From the NCBI GenBank assembly GCA_038831005.1, contig JAWBKZ010000001.1:248001-312000 (forward strand): a stretch of DNA of 64,000 bases, given 5' to 3'. Positions 17,320-26,747 of this stretch are shown here, piece by piece. Position numbers and translations under genes: made by a program. The DNA is from Ignisphaera sp. GTDB lineage: Archaea > Thermoproteota > Thermoprotei_A > Sulfolobales > Ignisphaeraceae. The notes beneath the pieces were generated by a model that saw only the letters and a program-made list of their open reading frames with translations, did not search any database and was not told the origin of the DNA. Numbering within the stretch: the first letter of the stretch is position 1; every line of letters starts with the position of its first letter.

Positions 17320-18870
17320 CTATATCTGGCTTACAAGCTCTTTATATATTTCCGTAGCAATCTTTTTTCTCCAGCGATACTTTCTTGCAGTAGTTGCGAG
17401 ATATATCTTGGCTAATATATTTAGAATTTTCTTTTGTATGTAGCTATAGTTCTTAAAATGCTCTACACCCCATATCTTGGTGTTATGTTTCCAGCATTCA
17501 GCAAAAACAGCTACTTGTACATCATTTAACTCATTAAAGCTCCTAATTGGTTGATCCTTTAATACGCATCCACCGAGAGGTACAAAGAGTAGTGGTACAA
17601 GGAACGTTCTTAAACCATGTCTACGTATGTTTTCTACAAGAGATAGAGTTCTGTATGCATCATCTATATCCTCACCCGGCATACCGACTATGATTGTTCC
17701 TAGAGGTATCCATCCATTTTCTTCAAGGAGAGTAAGAGATTCTAAAACTATATCTGGCCATTCCTCAGGAGTATAGGGAAGAGCTTTTCCACGCATATAT
17801 CTGGCAATAATTCTAGGCGAACCTGACTCTATGCCAACTTCAACAGTATTTATGTAGTTTCCACGAAAACTGTACCAAGCGAACTCATAGAGTCTATCCG
17901 ACATCAATTTAACTATATCTTTTCTATAGAGAGCTGCTGCTAGATTCATGTGTGTTATCTGGATGTGTTTTAATCCTCTATCTTTAAACTTAGTGACATT
18001 TTCTATAAGTTTGGCTATAGCGTCACCATTTGGTTCCCACGGAATTCTAGATCCATAGAGAAATATGTCTTCAGTAACAAGTAGAACCTTATTTTGACCA
18101 TTCTCTATATTAACCTCTATATCTCTTACAATCTTCTCTAGAGGAATATCTCTCCTCATCTGCATAGTCGGTGTACAAAACATACATCCACGACCACATC
18201 CTCTAGATATCTCAACAGCTCCATATACTGAAGCTCCCTTTATACACGGTATATGATCAACAGGAACTACATCACCTTTAACGATACGTTCAACAGGTTC
18301 TCTATTGATAATCTTTGAAAAGACGTCTGGAGTTATAACCTCTCCTTCACCATCGATAACAACATCTATTCCCAAAGCATCTAGATCGCTATACATATAG
18401 AGTTGCCATACACCAGGACCTCCGACAACTACATTAAACTCAAATTTCTTCTTCAACTTCTTAACTATCTTAATTATCCGCATAAACTCGTACTTATTTA
18501 TTGGTTCACCTAACCCCAAAAGCGTTGAATATGTTAGAGAAACATAGCCTAAACCGAGAGGATCTTTAACCCCTATACCTATAACCTTTGTATCTTCATT
18601 AACAACATCTTCAAGATCATCCGGACAAACTACAACAACATCATCTTCTCTAAATATACCAGACTCTATAAGTGATGCCTCAATTCTTCTTAAACCAAGT
18701 GGAGCGTAACGAACTCTATAACCATCCCTGTTATCTCTATAGAGATTTAGGGTAAGGAAGAATCTGGGTACTAGAAACGGTTTTGAAAACCCTGAGACAA
18801 AAGCTATAGCAGGATTACCGTTGTATTCGCTCATTTCTGATGCAGGAGCTGTTAACACTACTTTAACCAA
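17320..18870 (-). CDS. B12-binding-domain-type radical SAM protein
   Basis: 516 residues. The N-terminal 190 residues resemble the cobalamin-binding-like domain of this class (VVVCPDDLEDVV, GIGVKDPLGLG, NVVVGGPGVWQL). The radical SAM core follows, with ISRGCGRGCMFCTPTMQMR near residue 222 carrying CxxxCxxC, then VEVGIESGSPRIIARY near 345 and GTIIVGMPGEDIDDAYRT near 393. Proteins of this group methylate or rearrange lipids, cofactors or peptides; no product can be named. Start TTG 18870 lies behind GGTG. It is co-oriented with the PadR gene downstream, giving a two-gene unit. Confidence 0.8.
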   Translation of the reverse strand: MVKVVLTAPASEMSEYNGNPAIAFVSGFSKPFLVPRFFLTLNLYRDNRDGYRVRYAPLGLRRIEASLIESGIFREDDVVVVCPDDLEDVVNEDTKVIGIGVKDPLGLGYVSLTYSTLLGLGEPINKYEFMRIIKIVKKLKKKFEFNVVVGGPGVWQLYMYSDLDALGIDVVIDGEGEVITPDVFSKIINREPVERIVKGDVVPVDHIPCIKGASVYGAVEISRGCGRGCMFCTPTMQMRRDIPLEKIVRDIEVNIENGQNKVLLVTEDIFLYGSRIPWEPNGDAIAKLIENVTKFKDRGLKHIQITHMNLAAALYRKDIVKLMSDRLYEFAWYSFRGNYINTVEVGIESGSPRIIARYMRGKALPYTPEEWPDIVLESLTLLEENGWIPLGTIIVGMPGEDIDDAYRTLSLVENIRRHGLRTFLVPLLFVPLGGCVLKDQPIRSFNELNDVQVAVFAECWKHNTKIWGVEHFKNYSYIQKKILNILAKIYLATTARKYRWRKKIATEIYKELVSQI

Positions 18871-19134
18871 TGGGTATGCACCACATATTCAACTATATGT
18901 ATATTCATACTCTGAATACTCTATCTATAGGTTATGTTTAGATCTACTATAAATATCTTTTGCAATATAATCATCCTGATCACAATTCTATTGCTGTAAG
19001 CCAATCACATTAACATCTATTAACATCAATGATAATCTTCATTTCGGTACTGCTTATACATTATTAAACAGTCTATACGTTATTAAGATGATTAAAGCTT
19101 TTATACTCAGCCAAGGTAGTGACTAAATAACTTG
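18871..19134. promoter_or_regulatory. Divergent intergenic region with TATA-like site for the symporter operon
   Basis: This separates the minus-strand radical SAM gene from the plus-strand symporter pair. CTTTTATA at about 19098-19105 lies some 30 bases before the small GTG-started gene and is a reasonable archaeal TATA box. No RNA gene seen. Confidence 0.35.
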
Positions 19135-19266
19135 GTGGTATTTATTGTATCATGGGATATAGCATTAGCTATAGCCCTATATATCACAGCTCTGGCTATA
19201 TCAATTCTATACTATTTTACTAGCAATAAAAAACCTGTTGAAACAGATAACTGTGGTGAAAAATAG
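19135..19266 (+). CDS. Tiny membrane protein upstream of the symporter
   Basis: 43 residues from GTG 19135 (TTG 19132 is one codon earlier). It has a single hydrophobic helix, SWDIALAIALYITALAIS, followed by a short charged tail ending TDNCGEK. Its TAG stop is immediately followed by the symporter start codon, and the GGTGA ribosome binding site of the symporter lies in its last codons, so the two are coupled. Small one- or two-helix partners sit ahead of several Na+/solute symporter genes in other genomes, so a subunit role is plausible but inferred. Confidence 0.6.
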   Translation: MVFIVSWDIALAIALYITALAISILYYFTSNKKPVETDNCGEK

Positions 19267-20700
19267 ATGATGTTTATCACAATAATTGCAATAGCGGTAT
19301 ACCTAGCCATCATGACATTAATAGGACTTATAGCTATGACCAAGATAAAGTCTGTTGATGATCTATATGTGGGTAGCATGAACATAGGAGGCATAATTAC
19401 AGCATTATCGTTTTTCACAACATACTTCAGTTCTGTTATATTCATAGGTGCAACTGCTCTTGGATGGAAATACGGTCTACCCATAGTATGGAAAGATATT
19501 TTCGTGGTACTGATAGGTACACTAGGAGCCTTCATAATCCTGGGACCAAGGCTCATGATTCTTTCTCGAAGGCTGGGATTCAAATCTGTTGTAGAATTTA
19601 TAGAGAAACGATATAGCTCAAGACTAGCTGGTTTAACAGCTGCTACAGTTATGTTTGTTGGTTTATTCATTTACTGTATATCAATTATGGTTGGTGTAGC
19701 TAGAGCTGTTGAAGTAGTTGCTGGAGTAAGCTATACAATAGCACTTATAGCAACAATAACTGTAACTCTTGTATATACAGCTTTAGGGGGATACCTAGGT
19801 CAGGTTTGGACACAAGCAGCTCAATCAGTACTAATGCTCTTTATGGCTATAGCAATATGCATTCTTTCACTCATTGCTACAAACGGGCTATCTGGTCTAC
19901 ATCAAACTCTTAGCTCTATAGATCCATCACTTGCTGGATGGCCTTATAGAGACTTTGTGCCACTATTTCTACTATATGTAAGCTTGGGTCTTCTTGGATG
20001 GGGTAATCCTGCACTAGTTATGAGGTTCATAAGCATAAGGGATAGGATTTCTTTTAGAAGTGCAACAGTTATTGCGACAGTAACAACTGTTGCTTTAACG
20101 TTATCTCTGAATCTAGCATCAGCAGCCTCTAGAGCTATACTATCGGAAGTGCCTAATCCTGAATACGCATTTACTTATCTTGTTCAGAGAATATTTCCAC
20201 AAGGATTCGATATAATATTTCTCTTAGCTGTATTATCAGCATCTATGTCAACATTAACAGCAATTATGGGAACAATGACACATATATTAAGAGATGTAGT
20301 TGGTTTAAAAAAGGTATTCTCTAGTAGGAATGAATTCCTCTTCTACAGAATAGTTACAGTAATTATAGCTCTTACAGCCACGGTTATGGCTCTTCAGCCT
20401 CCACAGATGATAATTGTTCTCTTTGGTGTTACAACATCTATTCTCTCTGGAGTACTTATAGGGCCTATCGTATATGGATTATTCTGGAGGAGAACAACAG
20501 CTATAGCTGTAACTATAGCAATGATTGCAAGCTTTACATCAGCTATAGCTGTAAGTGCTTATGGAGAGTTTAAATTCCCATGGACCTACTATGCATTTGG
20601 GCCAACAATACTATTATCCCTACTGATACCGCCTCTAGTAAGTTTGGTTACAAAACCACCATCTAGAGAGGTTATAGATAGAGTGTTCAGTAAATGCTAA
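19267..20700 (+). CDS. Na+/solute symporter (SSS family)
   Basis: 477 residues and about thirteen helices, the normal SSS layout. Visible landmarks are DDLYVGSMNIGGIITALSFF near residue 34 (the conserved first-helix GG motif), SVVEFIEKRYSSRLAG near 107, YTALGGYLGQVWTQAAQ near 172 and LGLLGWGNPALVMRF near 240. SSS carriers couple uptake of proline, pantothenate, sugars or other solutes to Na+. The substrate is not evident, and there is no catabolic gene nearby to suggest one. Translation is coupled to the small gene just upstream. Confidence 0.85.
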   Translation: MMFITIIAIAVYLAIMTLIGLIAMTKIKSVDDLYVGSMNIGGIITALSFFTTYFSSVIFIGATALGWKYGLPIVWKDIFVVLIGTLGAFIILGPRLMILSRRLGFKSVVEFIEKRYSSRLAGLTAATVMFVGLFIYCISIMVGVARAVEVVAGVSYTIALIATITVTLVYTALGGYLGQVWTQAAQSVLMLFMAIAICILSLIATNGLSGLHQTLSSIDPSLAGWPYRDFVPLFLLYVSLGLLGWGNPALVMRFISIRDRISFRSATVIATVTTVALTLSLNLASAASRAILSEVPNPEYAFTYLVQRIFPQGFDIIFLLAVLSASMSTLTAIMGTMTHILRDVVGLKKVFSSRNEFLFYRIVTVIIALTATVMALQPPQMIIVLFGVTTSILSGVLIGPIVYGLFWRRTTAIAVTIAMIASFTSAIAVSAYGEFKFPWTYYAFGPTILLSLLIPPLVSLVTKPPSREVIDRVFSKC

Positions 20701-20752
20701 TTAAAGTTTCTAGGAAACATAGATAGAGGTGTAGCAGATTAGGTGAGAATGG

Positions 20753-21310
20753 TTGAAGAAATTAATGAGTCTTATGTTAATCCTCTCTAGCATATTTGTT
20801 CCTCTTATCTGTATAGCTATCTCTATATGGTTATCACCATGGTTCAACATACTCGATAATGCTTTAAGTGATCTGGGTCATGCCACAAGAAGCTCTGTGG
20901 CACCCATATTTAACTTTGGATTGAGTTTAGGTGGATTCCTTATAGCACTATCATCGCTTCTAATAATCAGTAAGCTATATAGATCCATAGCTTATTTAGC
21001 TACCTTATGTGGATATACACTCATTCTTGTAGCAGTATTTGATGAGATCTATGGAGTTATTCACTACTGGGTATCGGTAGCCTTTTTCTTAACACTAGGC
21101 TTTCTACTCATAAACTATACAGTTCTAATGAAAAGCATTATCAAGAAGATCTCGGCATCTATAGCTCTAATAATTGCTGTAACTTCATGGATACTGCATA
21201 TAGTCTATAGAGTACCTAGAGGTGCAGCTATACCCGAACTAATATCGATATTCTGTGTGATACCTTTCTATATAGATGTTTCGATACAGTATATAAAGTC
21301 TCAACAATAG
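20753..21310 (+). CDS. DUF998 family membrane protein
   Basis: 185 residues with six hydrophobic helices. The segment WLSPWFNILDNALSDLGHA near residue 27 and the preceding helix match the DUF998 family, in which LSxLG is the hallmark. Start TTG 20753 follows AGGTGA with good spacing. It lies 52 bases after the symporter and may be cotranscribed. The family has no established function. Confidence 0.75.
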   Translation: MKKLMSLMLILSSIFVPLICIAISIWLSPWFNILDNALSDLGHATRSSVAPIFNFGLSLGGFLIALSSLLIISKLYRSIAYLATLCGYTLILVAVFDEIYGVIHYWVSVAFFLTLGFLLINYTVLMKSIIKKISASIALIIAVTSWILHIVYRVPRGAAIPELISIFCVIPFYIDVSIQYIKSQQ

Positions 21311-21409
21311 TTGCACAATATACATCTCTTAATTGATAAGTAAGAAAACCATTATCTTGGATTATTGATAAATTCCTAAATAACTCTACTGATCATAGTT
21401 ATGCTGATA

Positions 21410-22936
21410 CTATAGATATCTCCAGATCCCTCTTCCTTTATAGTTGAATATTATTGTTTTGTATGCTGTAACATGTTCTATCGAGTAACCTATTCCTTCT
21501 CTACCTATACCGGAATCCTTTCTTCCTCCAAATGGATAGTAACCTACTCCATGTCTAGGCATATCGTTTACATATATAGCTCCAAATTCTAGATATCTTA
21601 TGAGTTTCCTTATCTTATCTATGTTGTAGCCAAAGATCGATACATCTAATCCATATCTTCTTCCATTGGCAAGCTCTATAGCTTCATCAAGATCTCTAAA
21701 GCTGGTTATCAGGGCTACTGGAGCGAATATCTCTTCTTTATATAGCTTGAGCTCTTTTAGTACATTCTTATCAAGTACTTCTATGAGTGTTGGCTCTACA
21801 TAAGTTGCACCTAATCTCTTACCGCCATACAGTATGGCTCCACCTCTTTCAATAGCTTCTTTAACTGCTTCAAGCATTTTATCAACAGTTTCAGTATCTA
21901 TTAGTGGACCCATAGTTGTTTTCTCGTCTCTTGGATCACCAACAACAACTTTTGATAGATTGTTGATTAGCTTTTCCTTAAGCTTGAGGTATACATCATC
22001 TTCTACTAGAACGAGCTTTATAGCATCACATCTCTGTCCAGCATAACTGTATATTCCTAGAGCTATTCTTTCAGCAGCTAGATCTAGATCTGCATCCTCT
22101 AGAACTATCGCTGGATCACCTCCCCCGAGCTCCATAACGAACTGCTTTATACCAGCACTAGCTATAACCTTTCTACCAGTCTCACTACTGCCTGTGAAAC
22201 TTATGATATGTATCCTTCTATCAGACACCAAATTGATACTCTCTCTACCGGGTACAGTCAATACAGCAAAACCTTCTCTAGGAAATCCAGCTTCTTCAAC
22301 AACTTTTGCAAAGAGTATAACTGGAAGAGGATCTACTGACGGAGGTTTAACTACAACAGCATTTCCAGCAACAACACTATATGTGAATTTAGCAACAGTA
22401 TCAAATAGCGGATAATTGAAGGGTATTATAGCCAAAACTACACCAAAAGGCTCTCTCCTCACAATCGCTTCTGTCTCTACTGTTGTCTGATCCCAATCAC
22501 CAGGAATATAATCACCAAATATCTTTCGAGCATCTAGATCAGCTCTTCTAAGTCTATCTATAGATGCATTTATCTCTCCCTGAGCTTGTGAACGAGTTTT
22601 ACCAGTATTAACTATTAAGACGTTTACAAAATCCTCACGATACTTCTCAATCAGATCTCCAATCTTTTCAAGAATCTCTAGCCTCCTCCATCCAGGAAGA
22701 TCCCTTACACCCCATCTACCAACTCTATAGACCTTATCTAATGCTCTATCAACATCACTCCAACTAAGCTTAGGAACTCTACCAATAACACTCAAATCTA
22801 TAGGGCTTCTAACATCCATAAAACTACTACCCGAAACCCAAATCCATTCACCAGCCAAAAAGGTCTTGAATACATGTACATCATCTACCTCCTCAGCTAT
22901 CTCTTTAAATAGATCGCCTCTAAGTTTAAACACCAT
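21410..22936 (-). CDS. gapN: Non-phosphorylating glyceraldehyde-3-phosphate dehydrogenase (GAPN)
   Basis: 508 residues. GAPN oxidises glyceraldehyde 3-phosphate directly to 3-phosphoglycerate with NAD(P)+ in the modified archaeal Embden-Meyerhof route. The sequence follows the crenarchaeal enzyme closely: [41 protein letters not shown], and the active site with general base Glu in [13 protein letters not shown] and nucleophile Cys in [15 protein letters not shown]. The end, [18 protein letters not shown]...[13 protein letters not shown] in outline, matches that of Thermoproteus tenax GAPN. The enzyme is probably allosteric, as in that organism, but that is carried over. It stands alone. Confidence 0.93.
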   Translation of the reverse strand: MVFKLRGDLFKEIAEEVDDVHVFKTFLAGEWIWVSGSSFMDVRSPIDLSVIGRVPKLSWSDVDRALDKVYRVGRWGVRDLPGWRRLEILEKIGDLIEKYREDFVNVLIVNTGKTRSQAQGEINASIDRLRRADLDARKIFGDYIPGDWDQTTVETEAIVRREPFGVVLAIIPFNYPLFDTVAKFTYSVVAGNAVVVKPPSVDPLPVILFAKVVEEAGFPREGFAVLTVPGRESINLVSDRRIHIISFTGSSETGRKVIASAGIKQFVMELGGGDPAIVLEDADLDLAAERIALGIYSYAGQRCDAIKLVLVEDDVYLKLKEKLINNLSKVVVGDPRDEKTTMGPLIDTETVDKMLEAVKEAIERGGAILYGGKRLGATYVEPTLIEVLDKNVLKELKLYKEEIFAPVALITSFRDLDEAIELANGRRYGLDVSIFGYNIDKIRKLIRYLEFGAIYVNDMPRHGVGYYPFGGRKDSGIGREGIGYSIEHVTAYKTIIFNYKGRGIWRYL

Positions 22937-23468
22937 ACAGGCAAACCACCCTCAAATACAATAAATCTTTAATTCAATATTTTAAGGATGCTCATATTGA
23001 CAGTTACTACTAAGTATAGCAATACGACTCATAATAAATCACTTCAGACATAGCTGTTCATACTATAGAATTTATCTTTACTAAAGATTCATAATCAGCA
23101 GTTTTATATCTAGCAATAACGAACCTTAGATCATATAGATAAACAGTATCATCTTGATGATCAATTCTGAAGAAATTTTGACATCATATAAAGACGAATA
23201 CAACGTTTTTAATAGTTTCTAGATATACTATTCTTTACTATGGTATAGTATTTCATAGTGATATCTAATGAGAACCTAAGTTTACTCTAGATAAAGTACT
23301 CTATCTTTAGCTAATGTTAATATACTACTTACCATTATATAAATACATCGATAAGATGTATCTCTTTCCCTTTTAGACAATATATTGTGCTCTATCGATA
23401 ACACTTCTTTCAGAACTATTGATCATAAACGGTTAAGTATGAATTTGTTGACAATCATTATACTGAAC
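22937..23468. other. Intergenic, no gene seen
   Basis: About 530 bases upstream of gapN and downstream of the ATPase gene. It is AT-rich with stops in all frames and has no clear relic, RNA or repeat. Confidence 0.5.
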
Positions 23469-24851
23469 CTACATCAATTCTTTTATATTTAAACCTTCTT
23501 GAAGAATATCAATTCTTTTAATATTTATCTTCTTTATGTCTCTATCGTATTTGAATAGATATAGTGCTATAACCTCTGGCGATAAAATCTCGTCATCTGA
23601 TTCTCTATGAATATCATAACCATGTTTGCTGGCTTTCACGAAATTGGTGAGTAGATCTATGTTATGTGTAGAGATTATGACATACTTGTTCATCATTTTT
23701 ACTGCTTTAATTATGGCTCTTCCTAGAGCGTGAACAGCTGATGGATTGAGGTGGATCTCGGGATCCTCTATGATCACAACAGGTGTTGCTTTAGATGCTA
23801 GAGCTAGAAGAGTTGGTATTATCCCCCTGATGCTCGATGGGGTTTCCTCGATAGGTAGTTCTAAATCGTTCCATAATCTGATGGATAAAGATTTGTATTC
23901 TTTTGAGATCTTTACTGATACTTCGTCTACCCCTATTTCGGCTAGAACATCTCTAAAAACATCTAGATCTACCATATTGTTGTAGAGTAGATCTATTAAA
24001 TGGTTATAGCTCTTAATGAATGCTCTCTCTAGATATGTGAGCATATGTTCTTCAGCTCTAGACCATGACCTTACAGAGATCTTGATCAGCCAAGTTCTAT
24101 CATTGATACAGTAGATTGTTTTATCTTCTCCTGATAACCATGGAGGCATAATTCTTGTGGTTATGGCTCTAATAGTGTTTATCAGTATCTTTTCCACATC
24201 TTTGTGTTCAACTATAGCAGCTTCTTCTATAGTTTGCACATCTAGTGAAAAACCATATACATAATTCCTCTGAACACCTATGAAGGATCTCGTCAAGATC
24301 TCTCGCACAACCTTAGCACCAATTCTATCGGCAACATCTAGAACCACGTGGGGCTCTATATACCCTATCCTAAATACTCCAGCAACTCTATCGTAACTTA
24401 TCCTCAGTATATGCCTAGATTCTTCAGGAACTCCCCCACCAATCTCTATAGATACATCTCTATCTCTACTAAATACTTCTAGATAGCGTTTAAATGGATC
24501 TCTAAATCTCTTATTGAAGTTGCTCTCTAGAGCTTTAGGTAGAACCTTTAGTGCTAATTTAACAAGTTCTCTAAACTCTTTCTCTATATCCATACCTCTT
24601 TTAGCCTTTTCAATTATATTATCAACAATTCTTGTATAGCCTAGATCGATCATGATTTCTCTAAATTTCTCGAGATCTGGCTCTAGCGATAATACCATCC
24701 ACATTAAGTTGAGTAGAGAGCTTTTACCTGTCATGTTTCTACCGATAAATATCGTTAAAGGTCTTAACTCTAGATCTAGATCATCAAATAGAGCATAGTT
24801 CTTGATCTTTATAAACATGAGGTTATGTGGCATTGAATTCGATGTAGACAT
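23469..24851 (-). CDS. AAA/SMC-like ATPase of the AAA_15/OLD type, function unknown
   Basis: 460 residues. Walker A is FIGRNMTGKSSLLNLMW near residue 38, preceded by IKNYALFDDLDLELRPLT, the strand pattern of SMC/RecF/OLD-like ATPases. Walker B with the catalytic acid is TPVVIIEDPEIHLNPSAVHAL near 361, and the H-motif is VIISTHNIDLLTNF near 396. There is no TOPRIM domain like that of OLD nucleases and no long coiled coil, so it resembles the many stand-alone archaeal 'predicted ATPase' proteins. These may work with a partner nuclease, but none is adjacent. A defence role is possible, not shown. Confidence 0.75.
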   Translation of the reverse strand: MSTSNSMPHNLMFIKIKNYALFDDLDLELRPLTIFIGRNMTGKSSLLNLMWMVLSLEPDLEKFREIMIDLGYTRIVDNIIEKAKRGMDIEKEFRELVKLALKVLPKALESNFNKRFRDPFKRYLEVFSRDRDVSIEIGGGVPEESRHILRISYDRVAGVFRIGYIEPHVVLDVADRIGAKVVREILTRSFIGVQRNYVYGFSLDVQTIEEAAIVEHKDVEKILINTIRAITTRIMPPWLSGEDKTIYCINDRTWLIKISVRSWSRAEEHMLTYLERAFIKSYNHLIDLLYNNMVDLDVFRDVLAEIGVDEVSVKISKEYKSLSIRLWNDLELPIEETPSSIRGIIPTLLALASKATPVVIIEDPEIHLNPSAVHALGRAIIKAVKMMNKYVIISTHNIDLLTNFVKASKHGYDIHRESDDEILSPEVIALYLFKYDRDIKKINIKRIDILQEGLNIKELM

Positions 24852-25223
24852 ACTCTCTACTCTCTATGCTATATAAGAATTAGTTTCTGTCGAAATAAAT
24901 GCTTTGCTATTACTGGTGAACTATATATAATTTGTTTATGTATAATTAATCATGATGCTTTCGACTTAGCATCTAGATTTAGACTCTAATATTTGTATCA
25001 TAAAGTAGTATATTGTGATACTGGAAGAATATCATGATACATGAGATAAAACAAAATAAATAGCCATATAGATATGTATTCAGTAGCCTATTTTTGATGA
25101 AATTATTGCTGAATATATGTAGAGCCTTCTAGATATTTAAGCTAAGATCATTACCTTATGTACTAGATATCTAAATACCTTAAGGTATAGTACTCTGGAA
25201 ACAGCTACAGAGGTGTATTCATT
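24852..25223. other. Divergent intergenic region, no gene seen
   Basis: About 370 bases between the divergent ATPase and thiamine-binding-type genes. TGATGA and CTGA strings near 25096-25115 recall box C and D motifs, but the spacing is short and the second pair is missing, so I do not call an sRNA. Confidence 0.45.
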
Positions 25224-25532
25224 ATGGCGATAATTTTAGAGCTTAAGGTTATACCGATAGGTACAAGTACAACAAGCTTAAGTAGCTATATAGCTAGAGT
25301 TGTAGAATCTATAGCTAGAAAAGGTTACAGCTATATCCTGGGACCTATGGGTACTGTCATAGAAATTAACACCTTAGATGAAGTTTCATTAATTGTTGAA
25401 GATGTTGTTAAATGTATGAGGGAACAAGGTGTTGATCGTGTTCTAATACATGTGTATATAGATGTTAGATTCGATAAAGATATGAAACCTTTAGATAAGG
25501 TGAAAAGTGTTGAAGAAAAGTTGAAAGTATAG
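25224..25532 (+). CDS. MTH1187/YkoF-type thiamine-binding-fold protein (DUF77)
   Basis: 102 residues of the MTH1187 family. The layout is one ferredoxin-like alpha/beta fold: ILELKVIPIGTSTTSLSSYIA at the start, GYSYILGPMGTVIEI in the middle and DRVLIHVYIDVRFD near residue 73. Related proteins bind thiamine or its hydroxymethylpyrimidine moiety and form tetramers; some sit beside thiamine transporters. None is nearby here. The ATG follows GAGGTGT with good spacing. The protein is complete and of normal length. Confidence 0.85.
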   Translation: MAIILELKVIPIGTSTTSLSSYIARVVESIARKGYSYILGPMGTVIEINTLDEVSLIVEDVVKCMREQGVDRVLIHVYIDVRFDKDMKPLDKVKSVEEKLKV

Positions 25533-25631
25533 TCAAGGTTATCTTTGCTAGAAATATAAACTCAGAAGAAATCATATTGTTATCTAGATGTCTAGATGAT
25601 GTATGCTAGGCCGGATCTGATTGGTGAAGAA

Positions 25632-26396
25632 TCACCGCCCCCTACTGACTCTATATATTTCATTAACTTTTTCTAGTGTACCAAGTTCAATAAGTTTGGC
25701 TAGAGCTATTTCAAGGTACCTTCTCTCTGGTTCAAATCCATACCACTTTCTAAATAGCTCGACTATATCTTCTAGAGTCCATATGTCTTTACCATGCTTC
25801 ATATACTCTTCTTCTATAGCTACTTTAGCGAATTGTTGGTAATCTGATGTTCTTGACCATGGAAACTGGAACCATACGAAACTCTTAGTCTCTATAAACG
25901 TGTAGTCTGGTTTCAGAGGAGAGGTAGCAGCTTTCCATATAAGTGTTGCTGTTTTTACTTCATCTGCTCTCCATATGTTCTTGATGATATCTCTAGCTTT
26001 TGCTAGATGGAGACCTGTAGCGGAAATTTCTTCAACGGCTAGAGCTCTATATCCATTCAAATCGATATTGTATTCAAATACAACCTCGATACTGAGGTTT
26101 TTAACGATATCAGCTATACACATTTCTATACTTGAACTTCTAGAGAAACATCTCACTAGATCAGCTAGATAACTTTCTCCAACTGTTCTTTTAGTTTCTC
26201 TCCATCTAATTGGTATAACGATAAGCCTATTTATATCGAGGAGATCGCAGATAATTCTAGATACAACAATACCACCTCTACCGATAGCTACAACTACATC
26301 AGGTAGATAGCCACTAGACTTTACTTTATCGGTAAGCCTTATACTCCAATCAACAACTTCATTCCATGAAACATGTTTAACGGGATAGATAACCAA
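25632..26396 (-). CDS. Phosphoribosyltransferase-like protein with C-terminal extension
   Basis: 254 residues. The first 160 residues follow the type I phosphoribosyltransferase fold: PDVVVAIGRGGIVVSRI near residue 33 and RLIVIPIRWRETKR near 58. The PRPP loop position reads RALAVEEISATGLHLAK near 128, whereas the family consensus is DD followed by xxTGxT; here Glu-Glu replaces Asp-Asp and the loop Asp is Ala. The last 90 residues are helical and end in a winged-helix-like LAKLIELGTLEKV segment. Archaeal xanthine/hypoxanthine-type enzymes are the closest resemblance. Catalytic competence is uncertain because of the loop changes. Start is TTG 26396. Confidence 0.7.
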   Translation of the reverse strand: MVIYPVKHVSWNEVVDWSIRLTDKVKSSGYLPDVVVAIGRGGIVVSRIICDLLDINRLIVIPIRWRETKRTVGESYLADLVRCFSRSSSIEMCIADIVKNLSIEVVFEYNIDLNGYRALAVEEISATGLHLAKARDIIKNIWRADEVKTATLIWKAATSPLKPDYTFIETKSFVWFQFPWSRTSDYQQFAKVAIEEEYMKHGKDIWTLEDIVELFRKWYGFEPERRYLEIALAKLIELGTLEKVNEIYRVSRGR

Positions 26397-26747
26397 AGAC
26401 TGGTCCCCTGGAACAGTATCTATGTTGGTTAATCAGATGGGTAGAGTATATTAAGCTTAGGATCTGATGGAAACAGTGTTTCTGTACATTATATAGTATT
26501 CGTAGTAGAATAGATATGGAGTGATATTTATGTGTTATGATTATTTACTATTGAATTGATATCTCAGAAAGATGGACCTTACTTTAGAAATTTTGCTTAA
26601 CATAATGAAGGTATCGTTGGTAGAAGTTATAGAAAGCTATTGTATGATTGTCTATTGGAAGTCTCTATAGTTGTGTGTTTATTGGTTGTGTCAGCAGATG
26701 AGTATTTAATGTTCAGCGTACTCTATGAATGAATCTGGTGAGTAGTT
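26397..26747. other. Divergent intergenic region, no gene seen
   Basis: About 350 bases between the minus-strand phosphoribosyltransferase and the plus-strand amidohydrolase. It probably holds both promoters. Only the GGTGA site of the amidohydrolase is clear. Confidence 0.45.

Noticed and set aside
25090-25120. Box C and D-like motifs suggesting a C/D sRNA
   Set aside because: Only one pair is present, the guide spacer is eight bases, and there is no second C'/D' pair or terminal stem.
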